A stretch of DNA of 64,000 bases from Nocardia brasiliensis IFM 10847 (GCF_000710915.1 NZ_BAUA01000153.1:1-64000), one strand, 5' to 3'; shown: positions 16,667 to 26,404, counted from the first letter of the stretch. Notes: generated from the sequence alone by a model not told the origin. Numbers and translations: made by a program.

Positions 16667-17902
16667 ATGGGGTTCTTCGAGGTGGCACAGTTCCGCACCC
16701 TGACCCAGCGGCGGGCCGAACTGGAAAAGGAATGGGAGCGCTGGGCTACGGCTCCGAATACCGCCACGCCACCGCCATCGCGGCCCACCCTGCTCCGCAC
16801 CGACGTGGCCCAATCCTGGCAGCGCTCGCTGCACACGGTGGATCCGGGTCGCACGGTCGCTCCCGGTCTGGACGACGTCGCCGACCTCTGGTCGGAATCC
16901 CCGCTGCGCACGCCGATCACCGAACTGTCCGGTGAACTACGCGGAATCGCCGAGGACGCGGGCTATCTCGCCGTGGTCACCGACGAGGCGGGCACGATCC
17001 TGTGGTCGGCGGGCGACCGTTCGCTGCGCAAGCAGGCCGAGCAGGTGAACTTCGCGCCCGGTGGCTGCTGGAACGAAAGCACCATGGGCACCAACGGCTT
17101 ATCGCTGGCCCTGCACGACGACCGCCCCTGTTCGGTGTTCTCCGCCGAGCACCTGATCGCCGCGCTGCACGGCTGGGTGTGCTACTCGGCGCCGATCCAC
17201 GCGCCCGACGGCAGGCAACTCGGCGTGCTGGACCTGTCCAGCTCCTGGGATCGCTCGCATCCGCTGGTGCTGGCCTCGGTGCGGGCGCTGGTCACCGCCG
17301 TGGAGACGATGTTGCGCGCCGCCGAGCCCACGCCGACGCCCGGCGTCCGGCTCGAATGTCTGGGCACCGCACGGCTGATGCGCGACGGCCGGCCGGTCCC
17401 GCTGCCACCGCGTCAGCTGGAGATCCTGGCTCTGCTCGCGCTCGAGCCCGACGGGTTCACGCCCGAGCAGTTGCACGCCGCCGTCTACGGCGACCGGACG
17501 GTCTCCGCCAGCACGCTCAAGGCCGATGTGTCGCATCTGCGCCGTGCCACCGGCGGCGAGATCACCAACCGCCGCTACCTGTTGACCGGGCCGGTGGCCT
17601 GCGATGCGGTCGACTTGCTGGCCGCCGTGGCGGCGGGCGACACCACCTCGGCGGTCTGGCTCTATCGCGGTCCGCTGCTGCCCGGTTCGGACACGCCCGG
17701 CGTGGTGCAGTGGCGCTCGTATCTCGATGTCGGCGTGCGCAACGCGGTATTGGCCAGCGATCGGGCCGAACACGCGGTCGCCTTCGGCGAACGCGCGCCC
17801 GGCGATATCGCGGTGCACGAGCACGCGCTGCGGCTGCTGCCCCTCGACGACGTGCGTCGCGCCGTGGTCGCCGCCCGGTTGCACACGGCCTTGCGCTCCT
17901 GA
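16667..17902 (+). CDS. GAF-domain transcriptional regulator with C-terminal winged-helix domain
   Basis: A 411-residue regulator. Residues ~60-220 are a GAF sensor like that of AcoR-type activators (DEAGTILWSAG, FAPGGCWNESTMGTNG). The C-terminal part (~235-405) has a winged-helix pattern: LECLGTARLMRDGRPVPLPP, LALEPDGFTPEQLHAAVYGD and TLKADVSHLRRATGG. There is no sigma-54 AAA+ domain, unlike AcoR. It directly precedes a class of aldehyde dehydrogenase that such regulators usually control, so it probably senses an aldehyde or alcohol and activates the genes at 18002-19914. Alternative starts exist (GTG 16682). Confidence 0.8.
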   Translation: MGFFEVAQFRTLTQRRAELEKEWERWATAPNTATPPPSRPTLLRTDVAQSWQRSLHTVDPGRTVAPGLDDVADLWSESPLRTPITELSGELRGIAEDAGYLAVVTDEAGTILWSAGDRSLRKQAEQVNFAPGGCWNESTMGTNGLSLALHDDRPCSVFSAEHLIAALHGWVCYSAPIHAPDGRQLGVLDLSSSWDRSHPLVLASVRALVTAVETMLRAAEPTPTPGVRLECLGTARLMRDGRPVPLPPRQLEILALLALEPDGFTPEQLHAAVYGDRTVSASTLKADVSHLRRATGGEITNRRYLLTGPVACDAVDLLAAVAAGDTTSAVWLYRGPLLPGSDTPGVVQWRSYLDVGVRNAVLASDRAEHAVAFGERAPGDIAVHEHALRLLPLDDVRRAVVAARLHTALRS

Positions 17903-17903
17903 A

Positions 17904-17920
17904 TGCAAGTGCAGTTGCAC
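17904..17920. promoter_or_regulatory. overlapping inverted repeats upstream of aldehyde dehydrogenase
   Basis: TGCAA-N6-TTGCA (17904-17919) overlaps GTGCA-GT-TGCAC (17909-17920) in the gap before the dehydrogenase gene, just after the regulator's stop codon. It is a candidate operator for the GAF regulator. Confidence 0.35.
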
Positions 17921-18001
17921 GCGCGTCGGTCACACCAACCTCGCACCAACCTTGGCGGGTCATAGTGGCCCGACCACAGTGATTCTGCGAGGAGCGAGTG
18001 C

Positions 18002-19519
18002 ATGATCTACGCGAGACCGGGGTCCGACACCAGCATCGTCAGTTTCGCCGGCCGTTACGACAACTTCATCGCCGGTGACTGGGCGCCGCCCATGACGGGG
18101 CGGTATTTCGACAACCCCTCCCCCGTGGACGGCGAAAACTTCTGTGCGGTGGCACGATCCAGTGCCGCCGATATCGATATGGCGCTGGAGGCGGCCCACG
18201 CCGCCGCCGAGCGCTGGGCACTCACCTCGGCGACCGAGCGCGCGAACATCCTGTTGCGGATCGCCGAGCGCATCGATGCGCACCGCGAGCGGCTCGCGGT
18301 GGCCGAGACCTGGGACAACGGCAAGCCGATCCGCGAATCCCTGGCCGCCGACCTGCCATTGGCGGTCGATCACTTCCGCTACTTCGCGGGCGCGATCCGG
18401 GCACAGGAGGGCAGCATCGCCGAGATCGACGGCGACACAGTCGCTTACCACTTCCACGAGCCGGTCGGTGTGGTGGGGCAGATCATTCCGTGGAACTTCC
18501 CGATCCTGATGGCCGCGTGGAAGATCGCGCCCGCCCTCGCCGCGGGCAACTGCATCGTGCTCAAGCCCGCGGAACAGACCCCGGTTTCGATCCTGCTCGT
18601 GGTGGAACTGATCGCCGATCTGCTGCCGCCCGGAGTTCTCAACGTGGTCAACGGTTTCGGTGTGGAAGCGGGAAAGCCGTTGGCCTCCAGTCCACGGGTG
18701 GCGAAGCTGGCGTTCACCGGCGAGACCACCACCGGGCGACTGGTGCTGCAGTACGCCAGCGAGAACATCGTGCCGGTGACGCTCGAACTGGGCGGTAAGA
18801 GCCCCAACATCTTTCTGCCCGACGTGCTCGCGGCCGACGACGAATACCTGGACAAGGCGATCGAGGGCTTCACGATGTTCGCGTTCAACCAGGGCGAGGT
18901 GTGCACCTGCCCGTCGCGCGCGCTGATCCACTCCTCGATCTACGACGAATTCCTGGCCCGCTGCATCGAGCGCACCAACGCCATCGCGGGCGGCGACCCG
19001 CTCGACGAGCACACCATGATCGGCGCGCAGGCCGGGCCCGATCAGTACGAAAAGATCCTGTCCTACATCGACATCGGACGACAAGAGGGTGCTCGGGTGC
19101 TGGCCGGCGGAGAGGCCCGCAAGGTGGACGGGCTGCCCGGCGGCTATTACATCCAACCCACGATCATGGCCGGCAGCAACACCATGCGGGTGTTTCAGGA
19201 GGAGATCTTCGGGCCGGTGGTCGCGGTGACCCGGTTCGACACCGTCGAGGAAGCGGTGCGCATCGCCAACGACACGCTCTACGGTCTAGGGGCCGGCGTC
19301 TGGACCCGGGACGGCAACACCGCGTTCCGGATGGGCCGCGCGATCAAGGCGGGCCGGGTGTGGACCAACTGCTATCACGCCTATCCCGCACACGCCGCGT
19401 TCGGCGGCTACAAGAAGTCCGGGATCGGCCGGGAGAACCACAAGATGGTGCTGAATCACTACCAGCAGACCAAGAATCTACTGGTCAGCTATGCGCCCAA
19501 CAAGCAGGGGTTCTTCTGA
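18002..19519 (+). CDS. NAD-dependent aldehyde dehydrogenase (ExaC/acetaldehyde type)
   Basis: A full-length 505-residue ALDH. The catalytic Glu is in LELGGKSPN and the nucleophilic Cys in [12 protein letters not shown]; the double-Cys CTC and the overall sequence resemble the ExaC/AldB-type acetaldehyde dehydrogenases used in alcohol oxidation. NAD-binding features ([13 protein letters not shown]) are intact. It oxidises aldehydes to acids in the cytosol. The next gene (DUF779) overlaps its stop by one base, a standard actinobacterial pairing. The preceding GAF regulator is the likely controller. Confidence 0.92.
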   Translation: MIYARPGSDTSIVSFAGRYDNFIAGDWAPPMTGRYFDNPSPVDGENFCAVARSSAADIDMALEAAHAAAERWALTSATERANILLRIAERIDAHRERLAVAETWDNGKPIRESLAADLPLAVDHFRYFAGAIRAQEGSIAEIDGDTVAYHFHEPVGVVGQIIPWNFPILMAAWKIAPALAAGNCIVLKPAEQTPVSILLVVELIADLLPPGVLNVVNGFGVEAGKPLASSPRVAKLAFTGETTTGRLVLQYASENIVPVTLELGGKSPNIFLPDVLAADDEYLDKAIEGFTMFAFNQGEVCTCPSRALIHSSIYDEFLARCIERTNAIAGGDPLDEHTMIGAQAGPDQYEKILSYIDIGRQEGARVLAGGEARKVDGLPGGYYIQPTIMAGSNTMRVFQEEIFGPVVAVTRFDTVEEAVRIANDTLYGLGAGVWTRDGNTAFRMGRAIKAGRVWTNCYHAYPAHAAFGGYKKSGIGRENHKMVLNHYQQTKNLLVSYAPNKQGFF

Positions 19520-19914
19520 TGCAGCAGCGAGCGCAGCGGGTCGCCATCACGGACAAGGCACGAAATGTGTTGCGGCAGTTGATCGATTACCACGGCGCCG
19601 TGCTGTTGCACCAGTGCGACGACTACGGCGACGCCGGCTCGCCGCGCTGGTTCCCGGTGCGCGAATGCCAGGTCGGCAGCGCCGACGTGCTGCTCGGCTA
19701 TCTGCCCTGGCACACCGAATTCTGGATGTGCGCCGAACAATACGAGGTGTGGAAGCACACGCACCTGACGGTGGACGTGGTGAGCGGACGCGGTAGCGGC
19801 TTCCCCCTGGAGGCGCCCGACGACGTGCGCTTCCGCATCCGATCCCGACTGCTCACCGATGCCGAAGTGGCGACATTGCCGCCGCCGCGCACCGGGGCCG
19901 ATCGGATGACCTAG
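19519..19914 (+). CDS. DUF779 family protein
   Basis: A 131-residue protein of the DUF779 family (LLHQCDDYGDAGSPRWFPV, YLPWHTEFWMCAEQYEVWKH). The family typically follows ExaC-type aldehyde dehydrogenase genes; the role is unknown. Cys and His residues in conserved positions (HQC near 33, FWMC near 74) might bind a metal. Its ATG overlaps the dehydrogenase stop codon (TGATG), so the two are translationally coupled. Confidence 0.85.
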   Translation: MQQRAQRVAITDKARNVLRQLIDYHGAVLLHQCDDYGDAGSPRWFPVRECQVGSADVLLGYLPWHTEFWMCAEQYEVWKHTHLTVDVVSGRGSGFPLEAPDDVRFRIRSRLLTDAEVATLPPPRTGADRMT

Positions 19915-19975
19915 AACCTCCGGGCCTGCGGACCCCGAACGCGTCGCACGGCGCGGGCGAGGCCCGCGGCAGTGT

Positions 19976-20004
19976 CCGCCAGGTGGCGCACGACCACCTG
20001 GCGG
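19976..20004. terminator. bidirectional terminator-like hairpin
   Basis: CCGCCAGGTGG and its exact reverse complement (11-bp arms, 19976-19986 and 19994-20004) flank a 7-nt loop in the gap between the convergent DUF779 and semialdehyde dehydrogenase genes. There is no T-run, as is common in high-GC actinobacteria. Confidence 0.7.
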
Positions 20005-20011
20005 GCGCTGA

Positions 20012-21565
20012 TCAGCGTCCGGGCAGGAACCGCAGGCTGCGCGCGACCGACATCAGGAACCGCTGCCACCTGTCCTGCGAGACCAGCGGGGGCGCATCGA
20101 GATTCAGGAACCGGGTGACGACGACGGTCTGCGGCTCGGTGAACTTGAGCAGTCCGTCGGGGCCGTGCCTGCGTCCGACGCCGGAGATGCCCATGCCGCC
20201 CATCGGCGCGGCGGTGCTGCCCCAGGCGGGAGCGTAGCCCTCGTCCACGCACACGGTGCCTGCGTGCAACTGCTCGGCGATCCGCTCCCCCGCGGACTTG
20301 TTCGCGGCCCAGACACTGGCGTTCAGGCCGTATTCGGTGTCGTTGGCGAGCCGGACCGCCTCGGCGACGCTGTCGACCGGATAGATCGAGACCAGCGGGC
20401 CGAACGTCTCGTTGCGGCCGCATTCCATCTCGTCGGTGACCTCGGCCAGGACGGTCGGCTCGTAGAAGAGCGGGCCCAGGTCCGGCCGGGCCTTGCCACC
20501 GGCGAGCACCTTCGCACCCTTGGACGTGGCGTCGGCGACGTGCTTGGTCACCGTCTCCAGCTGGGCCTCGGAGATGAGCGAGCCGATATCGGCCGAATAA
20601 TCGTAGGCCGCACCGAGTTTCGCCGCCTGCACGGCGGCGACGAACTTCTCGGTGAACTCGTCGGCGATCGAGCGTTCGACGTAGAGCCGTTCGATCGAGA
20701 TACACAGCTGGCCCGCGTTGGAGAAACAGGCCCGCACCGCCGCCTTGGCGACCTTGTCCAGGTTCGCCCCCTGCGCCACGATCATCGGGTTCTTGCCGCC
20801 GAGTTCGGCGGAGAAGCCGATGAGCCTGCGTCCGCACTGTTCGGCCAGGGTGCGACCGGTCGCGGAGGAACCGGTGAACATCAGGTAGTCGCAACTGTCC
20901 ACGATCGCGGTGCCGACCACGGTGCCCGGTCCCGGAATCACCGCGAGCAGGTCCCGCGGCAGGCCGGCCCGGTAGAGCAGTTCGGCGTTGGCCAGCGAAG
21001 AGAACGGAGTCTGGCTGTCCGGCTTGACCACCACGGCATTGCCCGCGATGAGCGCGGGGATCGAATCGCCGATGGACAGCAGCATCGGGTAGTTCCACGG
21101 CGCGACCACACCGACGACGCCCTTGGGCTGATGGCGCACCGACGTGCGGTTCAGCACCGGGAACGCGCCGGGCACGCTGTGCGCGCCGAGCAGGCCGGGT
21201 GCGGCCTTGGCGAAGTAGCGGGCCGCGAACATCAGGCCCATGATCTCTTCCTGCGCCGCCCAGCGCGCCTTGCCGGTCTCGGCCTGCACCACGTCCATCA
21301 GGAATTCGCGGTGCTCCACCACCAGCGCGCGATAACGTTCCAGCACCGCGGCGCGATCGGCGGCCGAACGCGCCGCCCAGCGCGTCTGCGCGGTCCTGGC
21401 CTTCTCGAACGCGGCTGTCACGTCGTCGGCTGTGCCGACCGGCACGCTGCCGAGCGGCTTACCGCTGAACGTCTCGGCGATCGTCTTACGCGCACGCTCG
21501 TCCGGATTGTCGATCGCGGCGAGCCCGCTCAGACGGTCGAAGACGGCGGCTTCCGGCGCGGGCAT
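20012..21565 (-). CDS. gabD2: succinate-semialdehyde dehydrogenase (NADP+), GabD2-like
   Basis: A 517-residue aldehyde dehydrogenase closely resembling mycobacterial GabD2. Catalytic Glu is in FSAELGGKNPM and the Cys in SNAGQLCISIERLY; PWNYP and TGSSATG cofactor motifs are present. It would oxidise succinic semialdehyde to succinate, linking GABA or 2-oxoglutarate breakdown to the TCA cycle. The assignment of substrate rests on family likeness. It is transcribed alone, divergent from the conservon operon. Confidence 0.85.
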   Translation of the reverse strand: MPAPEAAVFDRLSGLAAIDNPDERARKTIAETFSGKPLGSVPVGTADDVTAAFEKARTAQTRWAARSAADRAAVLERYRALVVEHREFLMDVVQAETGKARWAAQEEIMGLMFAARYFAKAAPGLLGAHSVPGAFPVLNRTSVRHQPKGVVGVVAPWNYPMLLSIGDSIPALIAGNAVVVKPDSQTPFSSLANAELLYRAGLPRDLLAVIPGPGTVVGTAIVDSCDYLMFTGSSATGRTLAEQCGRRLIGFSAELGGKNPMIVAQGANLDKVAKAAVRACFSNAGQLCISIERLYVERSIADEFTEKFVAAVQAAKLGAAYDYSADIGSLISEAQLETVTKHVADATSKGAKVLAGGKARPDLGPLFYEPTVLAEVTDEMECGRNETFGPLVSIYPVDSVAEAVRLANDTEYGLNASVWAANKSAGERIAEQLHAGTVCVDEGYAPAWGSTAAPMGGMGISGVGRRHGPDGLLKFTEPQTVVVTRFLNLDAPPLVSQDRWQRFLMSVARSLRFLPGR

Positions 21566-21820
21566 CGTGGCCTCCTACGTAGTCGATGCGATCTCGTGTT
21601 ACCGCGAGGTACACACAATCTACGCCGTGCGCGGACCGCGCAGTACCGCGACAACGGTCATTGCCGCCGAAGCGGGACAGACGCAGCCGCGAATCGGCCC
21701 CCGAACGCCGCGCCGGCCGGTCACGCCGCCGTCGGCTGCCGTTCACGGCAAAGTCAACTCGAGTCTCATTCAGCGGGACACTGGTCCCGCCCAGTCCCTT
21801 TTGTGGTTTAGGTTGTGCCG

Positions 21821-24172
21821 ATGTTCAGAGCGAGGCTCGGGGTCCGTACGCGGATCCTGGCAATCGCGCTCATTCCGAGCCTGACTCTGCTTGTGGTCGG
21901 CGTGGGCGCAGCGGGGTACCTGGTAGCCGAGGGGACCAAGGCGAAAGAGTGGGCGGTACAGAATCAGAACGCCATCCCGCAGACCAGAGAGCTCATGGAG
22001 GCGGTGCAGCAAGAACGCCGCCTGACCCTGGCCCAGCTCGCCGGTGACGACACCGTTGCGCCCGCCCTCGCCGCGGCCCGGATCCGCCTCGACGGTGCGA
22101 TGCGCGGACTCATCGAGGTGTCGAACGGCCTTCGCGAAGTGGACGATTCGAAGATCGGCGACGACGTCGCGGGCTTCAACACGCTGCTCAGCCAGATGAC
22201 GCAGGTGCGGATGGCGACCGATGCGGGCCAGCTGCCGCCCTCGGACGCCTACATGTTCTACAACCGGCTGCTCGACGTGATCTCGGTCGGCACCGGCATC
22301 GCCGAACAGACCGCACCGGACACCGAGATCGGCGTCGCGATCGCCGACGGCATGCGGTTTCTCAATGCGGCCGAAGCGATGTCGCGCAGCAACGCGCTCG
22401 GCGTCATGCTCGCCGCCGGCAACGGCGCCACACCCATCCCGGTCGAGGAATTCCTGCGCCAGGTCGGCTTCTACCACGCCGAGATCGGCAACCTGACCAC
22501 CGAACTCAGCGCCGACAAGGCGCAGCACGACCGGCTGCAGGCGCTCACCGGCAGCAATGCCTGGCAGCAGCTGTCGCTGATGGAATCGGCTGTCGCACAG
22601 CGACATCTGACCACGCAGGCGGCGGCGAACAATTCGAGCAGTTCCAGCAGTTCCAGCAGTTCGAGCAGCTCCAGCAGTGCCAAGCAGCCCGCCCTGCCGT
22701 TGTCGAACGTGGAGTGGCAGAACGCCGCGTCCGAGGTGAACCGCGGCCTGATCGATGTGTGGATCGCGCAGAACCGGCACTCCCAGGAACTCGCCGAGGA
22801 CAAGGCGAACAACTCCGCGGCCAACTCGCTGTACGCGGGCGGCGGTGTGCTCGTGGTCAGCATCGTCGCCTTCCTCATCGCGCTGGTGCTGGCCAACCGA
22901 ATCATTCGCAGGCTCAAGCGTTTGCGCAGGCAGACCATCGCGATGGCGGACGAGCGACTGCCCGAGACGATGCGCAGGCTCAACGAGGGCGAAACCATCG
23001 ACCCCGCGGTCGAAACGCCGGTGCTCGACTTCGGTCACGACGAAATCGGCCAGGTGGCCAAGGCTTTCCAGCACGCGCACGCCGCCGCCATCGGCGCCGC
23101 GGTCGCCGAGGCCCGCACCCGCGAGGGCGTGAAGTCGGTCTTCCTCAATATCGCGCACCGCAGCCAGATCGTGGTGCACCGGCAACTGGAGATCCTCGAC
23201 GAAGCCGAACAGCGGCAAGAGGATCCGATCCTGCTCGACACACTGTTCCGGCTCGACCATCTGGCCACCCGGGAACGCCGCAACGCGGAGAACCTGACCA
23301 TCCTCGGCGGCGGCCAGCCCGGCCGGCAGTGGCGCAACCCGGTGCCCCTGATGGACCTGGTGCGCAGCTCGGTCGGTGAAACGCTGGACTACGCCCGGGT
23401 TCGGGTGGCCCGGCTGCCCGAGGTGCACGTGGTCGGCACCGTGGTCGCCGACCTCATCCACCTGCTCGCCGAACTGGTGGACAACGCCACCGCGTTCTCC
23501 CCGCCGCAATCGCGGGTCGAGGTGAGCGGCAACGTGGTCGGCAAGGGCGTGGTCACCGAGATCAGCGATCAGGGCATGGGCATGTCCGAGGGCGAACTCG
23601 CCCGGCTCAACGACATGCTGCGCACCCCACCCGATTTCGGTGTCGCGGCGCTGTCGGCGGATTCCCGGCTCGGCCTGTTCGTCGTCGCCCAGCTCGCGGT
23701 GCGCCACGGTGTCACGGTGCGGCTGTCGGAGTCCGACTACGGCGGCATCAAGGCCATCGTGCTCATCCCGTCCGCACTCATCGTCACCGACTCGGTACCG
23801 CCGCAGACGCCTTCGGAGCTGACCGACCCCGGGCGACGCCGACGCCTGCCCGCTGCGCCCGTCGCCGAATCGGCGGCCGCGCCGCAGCCCGCCACCGGGG
23901 CCGTCGCCACCCTGGCGCCCGCATCACCGGCCCCGCAGGCGCCGCAGTACGCCGCACCGCAGCCCAACGGTGACACCAGGCCCGCCCTGCCCCGCCGCAG
24001 CAGGCAGGCCAATCTCGCTGCGCCGCTGGCAGAACCAACCCCCGAACCGCCCGCCTCGCCCGCCCCGCAGGCGCGGTCCGCGGAGCAGGCTCGTGATCTC
24101 ATGTCCGCCATCGAGAACGGGACAAGGCAGGGCCGCCGCTCCGCTATCATCCCGGACGAACAGGAAGGGTAG
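21821..24172 (+). CDS. cvnA: conservon sensor histidine kinase with nitrate/nitrite-sensing (NIT) domain
   Basis: A 783-residue membrane kinase. It has an N-terminal TM helix (about 11-30), an extracytoplasmic NIT-type helical domain (about 40-270), a 15-Ser run (about 272-286), a second TM helix (about 340-362) and a HAMP-like linker. A HATPase domain follows (ELVDNATAFSPPQSR, SDQGMGMSEGEL, LGLFVVAQLA). The tail from about 665 is Pro/Ala-rich. It is the first gene of a cvnABCD conservon: CvnA senses at the membrane and recruits the roadblock, DUF742 and GTPase partners encoded next. ATG 21821 is favoured over an in-frame GTG two codons upstream. Confidence 0.92.
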   Translation: MFRARLGVRTRILAIALIPSLTLLVVGVGAAGYLVAEGTKAKEWAVQNQNAIPQTRELMEAVQQERRLTLAQLAGDDTVAPALAAARIRLDGAMRGLIEVSNGLREVDDSKIGDDVAGFNTLLSQMTQVRMATDAGQLPPSDAYMFYNRLLDVISVGTGIAEQTAPDTEIGVAIADGMRFLNAAEAMSRSNALGVMLAAGNGATPIPVEEFLRQVGFYHAEIGNLTTELSADKAQHDRLQALTGSNAWQQLSLMESAVAQRHLTTQAAANNSSSSSSSSSSSSSSSAKQPALPLSNVEWQNAASEVNRGLIDVWIAQNRHSQELAEDKANNSAANSLYAGGGVLVVSIVAFLIALVLANRIIRRLKRLRRQTIAMADERLPETMRRLNEGETIDPAVETPVLDFGHDEIGQVAKAFQHAHAAAIGAAVAEARTREGVKSVFLNIAHRSQIVVHRQLEILDEAEQRQEDPILLDTLFRLDHLATRERRNAENLTILGGGQPGRQWRNPVPLMDLVRSSVGETLDYARVRVARLPEVHVVGTVVADLIHLLAELVDNATAFSPPQSRVEVSGNVVGKGVVTEISDQGMGMSEGELARLNDMLRTPPDFGVAALSADSRLGLFVVAQLAVRHGVTVRLSESDYGGIKAIVLIPSALIVTDSVPPQTPSELTDPGRRRRLPAAPVAESAAAPQPATGAVATLAPASPAPQAPQYAAPQPNGDTRPALPRRSRQANLAAPLAEPTPEPPASPAPQARSAEQARDLMSAIENGTRQGRRSAIIPDEQEG
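22633..22677 (+). repeat. in-gene 9-bp tandem repeat coding for 15 serines
   Basis: Five near-identical units of the form TCSAGCAGY encode an uninterrupted run of 15 Ser in the periplasm-facing part of CvnA. Such a repeat can expand or contract by slippage in steps of three residues without breaking the frame. Confidence 0.85.
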
Positions 24173-24174
24173 GC

Positions 24175-24600
24175 GTGTCCGCTACTCCCACAGGTGATCT
24201 CAATTGGCTACTCGACGATCTCGTCGACCGGCTGGCCGGAGTACGGCACGCGGTGGTGCTGTCCACCGATGGACTGCTGCTCGGCCGCTCCAGCGCGATG
24301 ACCCGCGAGGACGCCGAACATTTCGGCGCGATGTCCTCCGCGCTCTACGGTTTGGCCCGCAGCGCGGGTAACCGCTTCGACGGCGGCGGCGTGCGTCAGG
24401 CCGTCATCGAACTGGACCGGGCGGTGCTGTTCGTCACCTCGGCGGGCGACAACGCCTGTCTCGCACTGCAAGCGATCGAGTCCGCGAACCTCGGCATGGT
24501 CGCCTACGAGATGAACCTGACCGTACAACGGGTCGGCACCTATCTGTCCACTACGCCGAGACACGATCTCGTCGGGCAGGCAGAACCGCATCTGCCATGA
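24175..24600 (+). CDS. cvnB: conservon roadblock/LC7 protein
   Basis: A 141-residue roadblock/LC7-domain protein: DLNWLLDDLVDRLAGVRHAV at the start, VVLSTDGLLLGRSS, and RQAVIELDRAVLFVTSAGDN. In conservons this protein associates with the kinase and the GTPase and influences nucleotide cycling. GTG start lies 2 nt after the cvnA stop, and the ATGA overlap with cvnC shows translational coupling. Confidence 0.92.
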   Translation: MSATPTGDLNWLLDDLVDRLAGVRHAVVLSTDGLLLGRSSAMTREDAEHFGAMSSALYGLARSAGNRFDGGGVRQAVIELDRAVLFVTSAGDNACLALQAIESANLGMVAYEMNLTVQRVGTYLSTTPRHDLVGQAEPHLP

Positions 24601-24971
24601 CCCAACCGCGTGAGCCCTGGTTCGACGAGGCGGCCGGCCCGCTGGTCCGGCCCTACGCGCTCACGCGTGGGCGCACCACCGGAGCAGGTCCCGAGCTGGA
24701 CATGCTCACGTCGGTCGTCACCGACGAAGCCGCGGGCCCGCTGCGCCGAACCGAACCCGAATACGCCGATATCCTTCGGGTGTGCCGGGTTTCGCAATCG
24801 GTGGCCGAAGTCTCGGCACAGTTGCGTTTGCCGCTCGCGGTGACGAAGATCCTCGTCGGCGACCTGATCGGCGACGGGCAACTCATATTCCGTGCTCCGG
24901 TTCCGACGGAAGCCGGGCCCGAAGACCTCAACATATTGCGAGCGGTACTGGATGGAATCCGAAAAATTTGA
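24597..24971 (+). CDS. cvnC: conservon DUF742 protein
   Basis: A 124-residue DUF742 protein: the family landmarks AGPLVRPYALTRGRT near the start, and a winged-helix-like body with [20 protein letters not shown] and VLVGDL-type segment (ILVGDLIGDGQL) are present. Third gene of the conservon; it overlaps cvnB by 4 nt and cvnD by 20 nt. Confidence 0.92.
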   Translation: MTQPREPWFDEAAGPLVRPYALTRGRTTGAGPELDMLTSVVTDEAAGPLRRTEPEYADILRVCRVSQSVAEVSAQLRLPLAVTKILVGDLIGDGQLIFRAPVPTEAGPEDLNILRAVLDGIRKI

Positions 24972-25551
24972 CCCGAGCGGCACGCCGCACCTGGCCGCCT
25001 CGGTCAAGATCCTCGTCGCCGGCGGGTTCGGCGTCGGCAAGACGACCATGGTCTCGGCCATCAGCGAGGTCGCCCCGCTGCGCACCGAGGAACTCATCAC
25101 CGAGGTCAGCACCGGCGTCGACGATCTGTCCGGGGTGGAGTCGAAGACCACCACCACGGTCGCGCTGGACTTCGGCAGGCTCACCATCGACCGGGACCTG
25201 GTGCTGTATCTGTTCGGCACGCCCGGACAGGACCGCTTCTGGTTCCTGTGGGACGAGCTGGCCCGCGGCGCGCTCGGCGCCGTCGTGCTCGCCGATACCC
25301 GGCGCTTGGGCAATTCGTTTGCCGCCGTCGACTTCTTCGAGCGGCGGCGGCTGCCGTTCATGGTCGGCGTGAACTGTTTCGACGGCGCGCCGGTGTACAC
25401 GGTCGACGAGGTGCGCGACGCGCTGGACCTCGATCCGCACACCCCCGTGCAGCTCTGCGACGCCCGCGATCGGGGATCGTGCAAGACGGTGCTGATGACG
25501 TTGGTGGAACATCTGATCGCGCGGGTGCAGCAGCCGATCGTCACCAGCTGA
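24952..25551 (+). CDS. cvnD: conservon small GTPase
   Basis: A 199-residue Ras-like GTP-binding protein: P-loop GGFGVGKTTM at 23-32, switch region LSGVESKTTTTVALDFG, DxxG-equivalent FGTPGQDRFW. The NKxD motif is replaced by VNCFDG, as is usual in conservon GTPases. It acts as the signalling output of the CvnA-D complex at the membrane. ATG 24952 lies inside cvnC; a longer upstream frame would overlap cvnC almost fully and lacks family likeness. Confidence 0.92.
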   Translation: MESEKFDPSGTPHLAASVKILVAGGFGVGKTTMVSAISEVAPLRTEELITEVSTGVDDLSGVESKTTTTVALDFGRLTIDRDLVLYLFGTPGQDRFWFLWDELARGALGAVVLADTRRLGNSFAAVDFFERRRLPFMVGVNCFDGAPVYTVDEVRDALDLDPHTPVQLCDARDRGSCKTVLMTLVEHLIARVQQPIVTS

Positions 25552-25564
25552 GCCCCCGCGCGAT

Positions 25565-26404
25565 TCAGCCGGCCAGCGCCGCCGTGGTGGCGGCGAGGGC
25601 CTGCGCACGGTAGCTGCCGCCGAACAGCACCACGTGGATCAGCAAGTGGTGCAACTGATGCAGCGGGATACGCGCGCGCCAGCCCGCGGCCAGCGGGTGG
25701 AACTCGTGGTAGGCGGCGCGGATTCGGTCCAGGTGCGGGGCGCCGAACAGGGCGAGCATGGCCAGATCGGTTTCCCGATGCCCGCCGTGGGCGGCCGGAT
25801 CGATGAGCAGGGCCCGCTCGGCGGTCCAGATCAGGTTGCCCGACCAGAGATCACCATGGATGCGCGCGGGCGGCTCCGGCGGGCCCGCCAGCAGGTCGAT
25901 GCGGTCGATCACCCGCTCCAGCAAGCGAATTCCGTCGGGGCCGAGATGCGCTGCGGCTCGGGGCAGGTAGGGGGCGAGGCGATATTCGGCGTACCAGCTC
26001 CCCCACGGACCAGGGGAGGCGGTGTTGTCCAGGGGTAGTTCGGCGATCCACCCGGGCCAGGGCGCGCCGAAGGTCCGCGGTGAATTCGCGTGCAGCACAG
26101 CCAGTTCGCGACCAAGGCGCTCCGCTGTGGCGGCCGTCGCGCCGACGTCGTCCAACCAGGGCAGGGCGATGAGGTGCTCGTCGACGGCCAGCACGTCGGG
26201 GACCAGGCCATCGGTGGTGAGCCAGCGCAGACCGTTCGCCTCGGCGGCGAACACCGTGGTCGGTTCGGCGGACGCCTTCACGAAAACGCTACGATCGTCG
26301 GCCAAGTCGGCGCGATGCAGCGTCCACGCGTGACTGGCCCCGAGATCGGTCACGGCGCGGACCCGGGTGTCCAACAGGCCGCCGAGGTGCTGGACGAGGT
26401 TCAT
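25565..26404 (-). CDS. fructosamine kinase / aminoglycoside-phosphotransferase-like kinase
   Basis: A 279-residue kinase-fold protein of the fructosamine-3-kinase family: FVKASAEPTTVFAAEANGL with the ATP-binding Lys and Glu, ARIHGDLWSGNLIW with catalytic HGDLW, and LLIDPAAHGGHRETDLAML with the metal-binding Asp. Such enzymes phosphorylate ketoamines on glycated molecules. It overlaps the upstream MmyB-type regulator gene by 4 nt (ATGA) and is likely cotranscribed with it. Confidence 0.88.
   Translation of the reverse strand: MNLVQHLGGLLDTRVRAVTDLGASHAWTLHRADLADDRSVFVKASAEPTTVFAAEANGLRWLTTDGLVPDVLAVDEHLIALPWLDDVGATAATAERLGRELAVLHANSPRTFGAPWPGWIAELPLDNTASPGPWGSWYAEYRLAPYLPRAAAHLGPDGIRLLERVIDRIDLLAGPPEPPARIHGDLWSGNLIWTAERALLIDPAAHGGHRETDLAMLALFGAPHLDRIRAAYHEFHPLAAGWRARIPLHQLHHLLIHVVLFGGSYRAQALAATTAALAG

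Noticed and set aside
20165-21811. 548-codon forward frame
   Set aside because: Antisense to the GabD2-like dehydrogenase.
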